Below, piece by piece: positions 59,691 through 64,000 of a DNA stretch of 64,000 nucleotides. The stretch is from CANDOC01 sp965261725 (lineage in GTDB: Bacteria; Pseudomonadota; Gammaproteobacteria; Pseudomonadales; Endozoicomonadaceae), in NCBI GenBank assembly GCA_965261725.1, contig CBDHDU010000044.1, positions 186,001 through 250,000 on the forward strand, in the 5' to 3' direction. Each line of letters starts with the position of its first letter. The first letter of the stretch is position 1. A program made the translations under genes and the position numbers. The notes beneath the pieces were generated by a model. It did not search any database, was not told the DNA's origin, and was given only the letters and a program-made list of their open reading frames with translations.

Positions 59691-60014
59691 ACCTGATTGC
59701 AACATTTCTCATATTGACGTCAGCTGTCACTTGTATTTATGCTGTAGATCTGAATTTTTATGTAAGTCATGTTTCGACATATGCTGTACCAAAAACGATT
59801 TAGCCTGTTTAGCTCGCTTCGGTGATCTAGACAGAAATGTAAAACACCTCTGCCAGGTCATCGAAGCGAGCCGCTTGATCCAACAGGATCAGGGCGAGTT
59901 GTATCGGGCTTGGTCAATCAGCATATCCACAACCCGTCTTCCTCTCTACCACTTCCTGTTTCGATCTACGGTTTGCCTGTACCTGTCAGCACTCTGATAT
60001 TAAAGGAAAAAACC

Positions 60015-60779
60015 ATGATGAAACCTGCTGTTGTTCTGCTTTGCGCCCTGCTGATAAGTCATAGTGTTGCTGCCTGTAATCTTGATGACGTGTTGAAAAC
60101 CGGCACTCTGCGCGTCGGCACAACCGGTGATTACAAACCTTTCACCTATAAACAGAACAGTCAGTATAAAGGTTTTGATATTGAGATAGCGCAGGTGCTG
60201 GCTGATAAACTTGGCGTTAAGCTGGAACTGGTTCATACCAGCTGGCCAACCCTGATGGATGACCTGAAAGCAGATAAATACGATATTGGTATGAGTGGCA
60301 TCAGCCGTACCATGCCCCGTCAGCTTGAGGCTCGTTATTCCATGCCTTATCTGACCTACGGTAAAACACCACTGGTACGTGCCGAAGATGCCAGCCGCTA
60401 TCAGTCACTGGCCGATATAGACAAGTCTGGCATTCGTATTGGCGTCAATCCGGGTGGTACCAATGAGAAATTTGTCCGTACCAATATCAAACACGCTAAC
60501 GTCACTGTATTCGAAAGCAATATGGCAATTCCGATAGCCGTTGCTGAAGGCAAGGTTGATGTGATGTTAACCGACAGCTCAGAAGCAATTTACTATTCCA
60601 AGACAGATAAACGCCTCAGCGCACCACTATCAACCTCACCATTCACCAAAAGCCAGATGGGCTACATCATGTCTAAAGATGCTGCACGCCTTCAGGATAC
60701 GGTTGATTTCGTACTCAATACCATGATGCTGACTGGTGAACTGGATAATCTGCGCCGTAAATATATGCTCACCCAATAA
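60015..60779 (+). CDS. Periplasmic cyclohexadienyl dehydratase-like protein (PheC type)
   Basis: About 254 residues with a signal peptide (AVVLLCALLISHSVAAC). The solute-binding-protein fold blocks LRVGTTGDYKPFTY, TSWPTLMDDL, DIGMSGIS and VNPGGTNEKFVRTNIKHANV closely match my memory of P. aeruginosa PheC, which makes phenylpyruvate from prephenate or phenylalanine from arogenate. An amino-acid ABC transporter binding protein is the alternative. Start at 60015 with AAAGGA upstream; the longer frame to 59910 lacks support. No transporter genes are adjacent, which favours the enzyme. Confidence 0.85.
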   Translation: MMKPAVVLLCALLISHSVAACNLDDVLKTGTLRVGTTGDYKPFTYKQNSQYKGFDIEIAQVLADKLGVKLELVHTSWPTLMDDLKADKYDIGMSGISRTMPRQLEARYSMPYLTYGKTPLVRAEDASRYQSLADIDKSGIRIGVNPGGTNEKFVRTNIKHANVTVFESNMAIPIAVAEGKVDVMLTDSSEAIYYSKTDKRLSAPLSTSPFTKSQMGYIMSKDAARLQDTVDFVLNTMMLTGELDNLRRKYMLTQ

Positions 60780-60783
60780 AGTG

Positions 60784-61368
60784 TCAGAAACAGTGAACAA
60801 CCTTCAGATACTCTGAACGGGATAGCAGCGCCGGGTGAGAGCCCGGTGCGCCTTCCGGTACTGGCTTCCCCAACGCTTCAAAATAATCCAGCCACCACGG
60901 GATGATTCTGCCTGTTTCCGTATCGTGAAATGACATTGGTGTTGGCAGAAAAAGGTAGTCGCCCTGATTCGCTTCCCGAAAGGCTTCGAGCACAAGCTCA
61001 CTGCAATACCAGCTGTTTCCACCGACGCTAAAATCATGGTTATAGGGTAAGCCCTGTTGCGTCAGGGTGAATGAAACCGCATCAGCAATAAGGTGCTGAT
61101 ATTGAACATTCAGGCGACAAACAAAGGTCGTGGGTTTTGTATCCTGAGGGACTTCAGCCTGTTGAACAAAGTCAGGTAAGGCTATTTGCTGAACACAAGG
61201 TTCAACCGCTTCAACCAGCAAATCGTCACCGACACAAAGTGCGACATGATTCACATGCCAGTCATTCACCCCTTTGAATACCCGGCTAATTGCCAGCCCG
61301 GCATCGCCTCTGGCACGTTGCTGAAAAACCAGATCTCCGGGCTGAGTGCTAAACGATGCTTCTTTCAT
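60784..61368 (-). CDS. YiiX/YebB-like permuted papain-fold amidase (peptidase C92 type)
   Basis: 194 residues. GDLVFQQRARGDAG, the catalytic His in VNHVALCVGDD and the Cys in NSWYCSELVLEAF follow the permuted NlpC/P60 order seen in YiiX/YaeF (C92). No signal peptide. The substrate is unknown; amide or thioester bonds of lipids or peptidoglycan are possible. Convergent with the gene at 60015. Confidence 0.85.
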   Translation of the reverse strand: MKEASFSTQPGDLVFQQRARGDAGLAISRVFKGVNDWHVNHVALCVGDDLLVEAVEPCVQQIALPDFVQQAEVPQDTKPTTFVCRLNVQYQHLIADAVSFTLTQQGLPYNHDFSVGGNSWYCSELVLEAFREANQGDYLFLPTPMSFHDTETGRIIPWWLDYFEALGKPVPEGAPGSHPALLSRSEYLKVVHCF

Positions 61369-61408
61369 AAAGCATCAGACCCTATCCAGAATCAGTATGT
61401 TCCTGAAT

Positions 61409-62398
61409 TTATATTCCTTCACTAAAATCATAGTAATTCTTTCTTTTGGGTAAACAGCACTTAAAAGGGCAACGACTTCGCTTTACTTTTATTTCAACAT
61501 CACCAGACGTTATTTGCGGACCAGAGATTTGTGATAAAGAGTTTGGTAGTAGCACAGGGCTTGGAGAGGAAAAATCTGGTAGTTCCTCGATTGGTTTACC
61601 AAATGTGTTGAGTCTGGAGCGAGGCTGATCTTCAGCCTCAGAAGCAACAGATGTATCCATTTTAAAGTATTTATGCAATTTAATGACCATATTTTCTGTC
61701 AGGAAAGGGATATCCTGACTGGTACTATCAAGCTCATAAATAATTTTTTGTAGGATATTCTTCTTTCGGAATATTAAAGAAAACTCCGCATTAAAGATTG
61801 CAGAGTTTCCACCTATATTAAATAAAGAGATAGCTATTTCCGTGTGGCTATCAAGCCGAATCTGTGACTCCTCAGGGTCAAAAATATTCATTCCATTTTG
61901 CGAGGCGGAAGTAAACATAACCAGCTGACTGCGTTGTACAAACAATGAACGCGTTTCATCTGAATTTACAGGCTCTCCGGTTTGGGAGTCTAAATCCTGC
62001 AAAAACAATAAGGCATAAGCGACTGCCAGTAGGGGGGGAATCTCAGAGGCTACTTTTCCTTCTTCGGTAAATGAACCTGAATGAACTGCTGGTAGCTGAT
62101 TTAACTGAAAAGCAAAATGCAGATCTTCAGACGGTGAATCTGAAGATACTCTTTCGATGGTAACATTCACTGTCCCTGCCTCTTTAAAAACACTCTCCTC
62201 TGTAAACTTGATCTTTAATTGTTTTCCATTCTCGGTCAGCGTCATCCAGTTATTCCAATTAAAACAGTCTGTGCTCAACCCTGCATACAAACAAGAGGAG
62301 AAAATCGATATTCCGATTAAACAAAAACATCGTAGAATATAGTGACCAAGCGAGATGAAAGCTGCAAACAAAAAACCATTATCGCTTAATCGAGTCAT
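61409..62398 (-). CDS. Secreted protein of unknown function
   Basis: About 329 residues. A hydrophobic N-terminal segment (HYILRCFCLIGISIFSSCLYA) should be a signal peptide. The mature region is beta-rich and unrecognised (VTIERVSSDSPSEDLHFAFQ, SHTEIAISLFNIGGNSAIFN). The C-terminus has a Cys/Lys/Arg-rich stretch (KVKRSRCPFKCCLPKRKNYY). Start taken at 62398 (MTRLSDNGF); 62446 is also in frame. No family can be named. Confidence 0.65.
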   Translation of the reverse strand: MTRLSDNGFLFAAFISLGHYILRCFCLIGISIFSSCLYAGLSTDCFNWNNWMTLTENGKQLKIKFTEESVFKEAGTVNVTIERVSSDSPSEDLHFAFQLNQLPAVHSGSFTEEGKVASEIPPLLAVAYALLFLQDLDSQTGEPVNSDETRSLFVQRSQLVMFTSASQNGMNIFDPEESQIRLDSHTEIAISLFNIGGNSAIFNAEFSLIFRKKNILQKIIYELDSTSQDIPFLTENMVIKLHKYFKMDTSVASEAEDQPRSRLNTFGKPIEELPDFSSPSPVLLPNSLSQISGPQITSGDVEIKVKRSRCPFKCCLPKRKNYYDFSEGI

Positions 62399-62547
62399 AG
62401 TATTACCTATTAATACGAAATCGTGGTTATGTATATTATGTTTCAAGGGCTATGGTAGCCCTTTATAAAAATGCAGTTTAGCTTTAGCTGCTTGTTTTTT
62501 TGGTCACTGTTTTATCATACAGAGAATAACCCAGTGACCATTACAGA

Positions 62548-63114
62548 TCAGGGCATTAATACAAGGCGAGTATCCGTATGGGACAGCGCTTTGGTTGCCC
62601 GGCCTTCGTTACCGATTCCCCGCAGCACCCGAACACCTCCGTCAATAACATCCATTAATTGCTGCAGGTTTTCAGATTCCACATACAGCAGGGTATCGTG
62701 ACGCCCCAGTACACTGTGCGCCGCCAGAATTTCCGGATGATGGGCAATCAGCTTTTCACCAGCATGAGCACCGGCAATTGAAATATCAGCAAAAATCCAG
62801 GCCGCTGTTTTTTCCGGGTGCCCAAACGTTTCGGCTGTGAGTTCTTTACCAAAAGCTTCCAGCGAAACCAGCGTTTCTGTTTTCAGAATGGGATTGAAAC
62901 GATCTGCATGCAATGTTGCCAGTTTGTCACGGATAATATTCTGCAGATCGCCAAAGCTTTCAGCCTTGCCATAACAGATCAAATCAGTCGGACCGATCAG
63001 GCAGTGTGCCAGTTCAATCTCTTCAATCTTCAGTAGCTCTTCCCTGATCTTATGCACATCATTCTCACCGGCATCGACCAACACAAAAAAGCTAAGTTCA
63101 CCGTTTACTGCCAT
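62548..63114 (-). CDS. Lrp/AsnC ligand-binding-domain protein without DNA-binding domain
   Basis: 188 residues built of two similar halves of about 85-90 residues. The first half has FFVLVDAGENDVHKIREELLKIEEIELAHCLIGPTDLICYG and the second has WIFADISIAGAHAGEKL...GRHDTLLYVE. Both resemble the RAM fold of Lrp/AsnC regulators; no helix-turn-helix is present. A small-molecule sensor or enzyme-modulating role is possible. It sits next to aroE (31-base gap, same direction) and may be co-transcribed. Confidence 0.75.
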   Translation of the reverse strand: MAVNGELSFFVLVDAGENDVHKIREELLKIEEIELAHCLIGPTDLICYGKAESFGDLQNIIRDKLATLHADRFNPILKTETLVSLEAFGKELTAETFGHPEKTAAWIFADISIAGAHAGEKLIAHHPEILAAHSVLGRHDTLLYVESENLQQLMDVIDGGVRVLRGIGNEGRATKALSHTDTRLVLMP

Positions 63115-63145
63115 GGTTCACCCCTCAATGAATCCGATTTTATTA

Positions 63146-63982
63146 TTAACCTGCCAGTTGCTTACGAACAGCTGCAATAACTGGCGCTGTGTCAGGTTTG
63201 ACGCCCCGCCAGATATAGAAAGCTTTGGCAGCCTGCTCTACCAGCATACCCAACCCATCCAGTTGCATGCCAGCACCATTTTCGCGCGCCCAGCGGTTGA
63301 AAGCTGTTTCCTCTGCACCATACATCATGTCATAGCAGATCGTCCGACTGTTTATAACGACGGTTGGCAATAGTATCGTAGCACCCTGTAAGCTGGCGGA
63401 GGTGCCGTTAATGATCAGATCAAAGCTGTTGCGCAGTTGTTCAAATTTCAGAGCGACTATATTGCCTGATTCACTAAAATCAGATGCCAGTTGCTGTGCC
63501 TTTTCATAGGTACGGTTCGCAATAACTACTTCTTCGGGCGCTGCGTCCTGCAACGGTTGAAGAATGCCCCGTACCGCACCACCAGCACCCAACACCAGAA
63601 TCCGCTTGCCTGTAATTTGAATCTGATGATTTTGTTGCAGGTCTGTCAGCAGGCCAATACCGTCTGTATTGTCACCATGTACCACTTCATCTGCAGTCCG
63701 CCAGAGTGTATTTACGGCACCTGCTTTTTTTGCTCTTGGTGTTAACGCCTGAACAACCGACAGCGCCCGATGCTTGAAAGGAACAGTAATATTCAGCCCT
63801 TTGCCACCTTCGATATAAAAGCAGGCAACACGCTCGTCAAAGCCATCTTCCTCAACAAGAGAGGCTTCGTAGGTCAGTTTTTGATTGGTTTGTTCAGCAA
63901 ACAGTTTGTGAATTAACGGAGACTTGCTATGGGCAATAGGGTTGCCCATGACAGCATACCGGTCTGTTGTGGATGAAGTCAT
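63146..63982 (-). CDS. aroE: Shikimate dehydrogenase
   Basis: 278 residues, NADPH-dependent reduction of 3-dehydroshikimate. The shikimate-binding motif YAVMGNPIAHSKSPLIHKLF, the catalytic Lys in NITVPFKHRAL, the NADP motif VLGAGGAVRGILQ and GTSASL are intact. Complete within the window; its upstream region is cut off at the end. Confidence 0.97.
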   Translation of the reverse strand: MTSSTTDRYAVMGNPIAHSKSPLIHKLFAEQTNQKLTYEASLVEEDGFDERVACFYIEGGKGLNITVPFKHRALSVVQALTPRAKKAGAVNTLWRTADEVVHGDNTDGIGLLTDLQQNHQIQITGKRILVLGAGGAVRGILQPLQDAAPEEVVIANRTYEKAQQLASDFSESGNIVALKFEQLRNSFDLIINGTSASLQGATILLPTVVINSRTICYDMMYGAEETAFNRWARENGAGMQLDGLGMLVEQAAKAFYIWRGVKPDTAPVIAAVRKQLAG

Positions 63983-64000
63983 ATCAGCATTACACCCAGT

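Overview
The window looks like the chromosome of a marine gammaproteobacterium of the Oceanospirillales/Endozoicomonas type. This is inferred from Pseudomonas-like gene order (gshB-tonB3-algH-ruvX, pilU-pilT-yggS-yggT, YheV-prlC-gamma-carbonic anhydrase, the ctaCDGE block) combined with eukaryote-like proteins (dual-specificity phosphatase, tyrosine phosphatase, RING/TRAF-like, kinase-like and C2H2 zinc-finger proteins) and many insertion sequences. No rRNA or tRNA gene was recognised. Layout: 1-4.1 kb holds the end of a TolC-family gene, then gshB, a TonB-like gene, algH and ruvX. 4.0-9.1 kb is a recent 2.5-kb tandem duplication that carries an unknown secreted protein twice and leaves a headless pilU fragment and a ruvX tail between the copies. 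Next come pilT, yggS, yggT and a zur-znuC-znuB operon with a clear Zur box. 14-23.5 kb holds an unknown secreted protein, a methyltransferase, an acetolactate-synthase-like enzyme, a DUF2782 lipoprotein, polA, a SYLF protein and a dual-specificity phosphatase. Two related small-RNA genes lie downstream of polA, each with a sigma-E-like promoter, a shared 32-nt single-stranded core and its own hairpins and terminator. aceE-aceF follow. 28.4-34.7 kb is an IS graveyard: an IS66-type element splits a spermidine-synthase-like gene, an ISKra4-type element splits a glutathionylspermidine-synthase-like gene, and an ISL3-type element without target duplication sits between them. 34.7-45.7 kb holds a LysR regulator, a short-chain dehydrogenase, and the cytochrome c oxidase cluster (sco1, ctaB, ctaA, surf1, ctaE, ctaG, ctaD, ctaC). 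The most remarkable part is 47.7-56.0 kb. A secreted tyrosine phosphatase gene is split by two tandem modules. Joining 48407 to 55689 restores one 336-codon frame exactly. Both modules share a 50-bp left end, and their right ends are the same. Each carries a C2H2 zinc-finger gene followed by an IS91-type (HUH) transposase. The zinc-finger proteins have unrelated N-termini but nearly identical C-terminal arrays of 29-residue fingers (7 and 8 copies). The repeats vary mainly at helix positions 2 and 6, which in C2H2 fingers contact DNA, and the arrays end in a basic, nuclear-localisation-like tail. The larger protein also has a signal peptide, RING-like and TRAF-like zinc sites and a PI3/4-kinase-like GDRHxxN catalytic loop. 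My reading, which is inference, is a family of mobile, domain-swapping, possibly host-directed DNA-binding effectors. 56-64 kb returns to ordinary chromosome: a YheV-like protein, prlC, gamma-carbonic anhydrase, marC, a PheC-like dehydratase, a C92-type cysteine amidase, an unknown secreted protein, an Lrp-domain protein and aroE.
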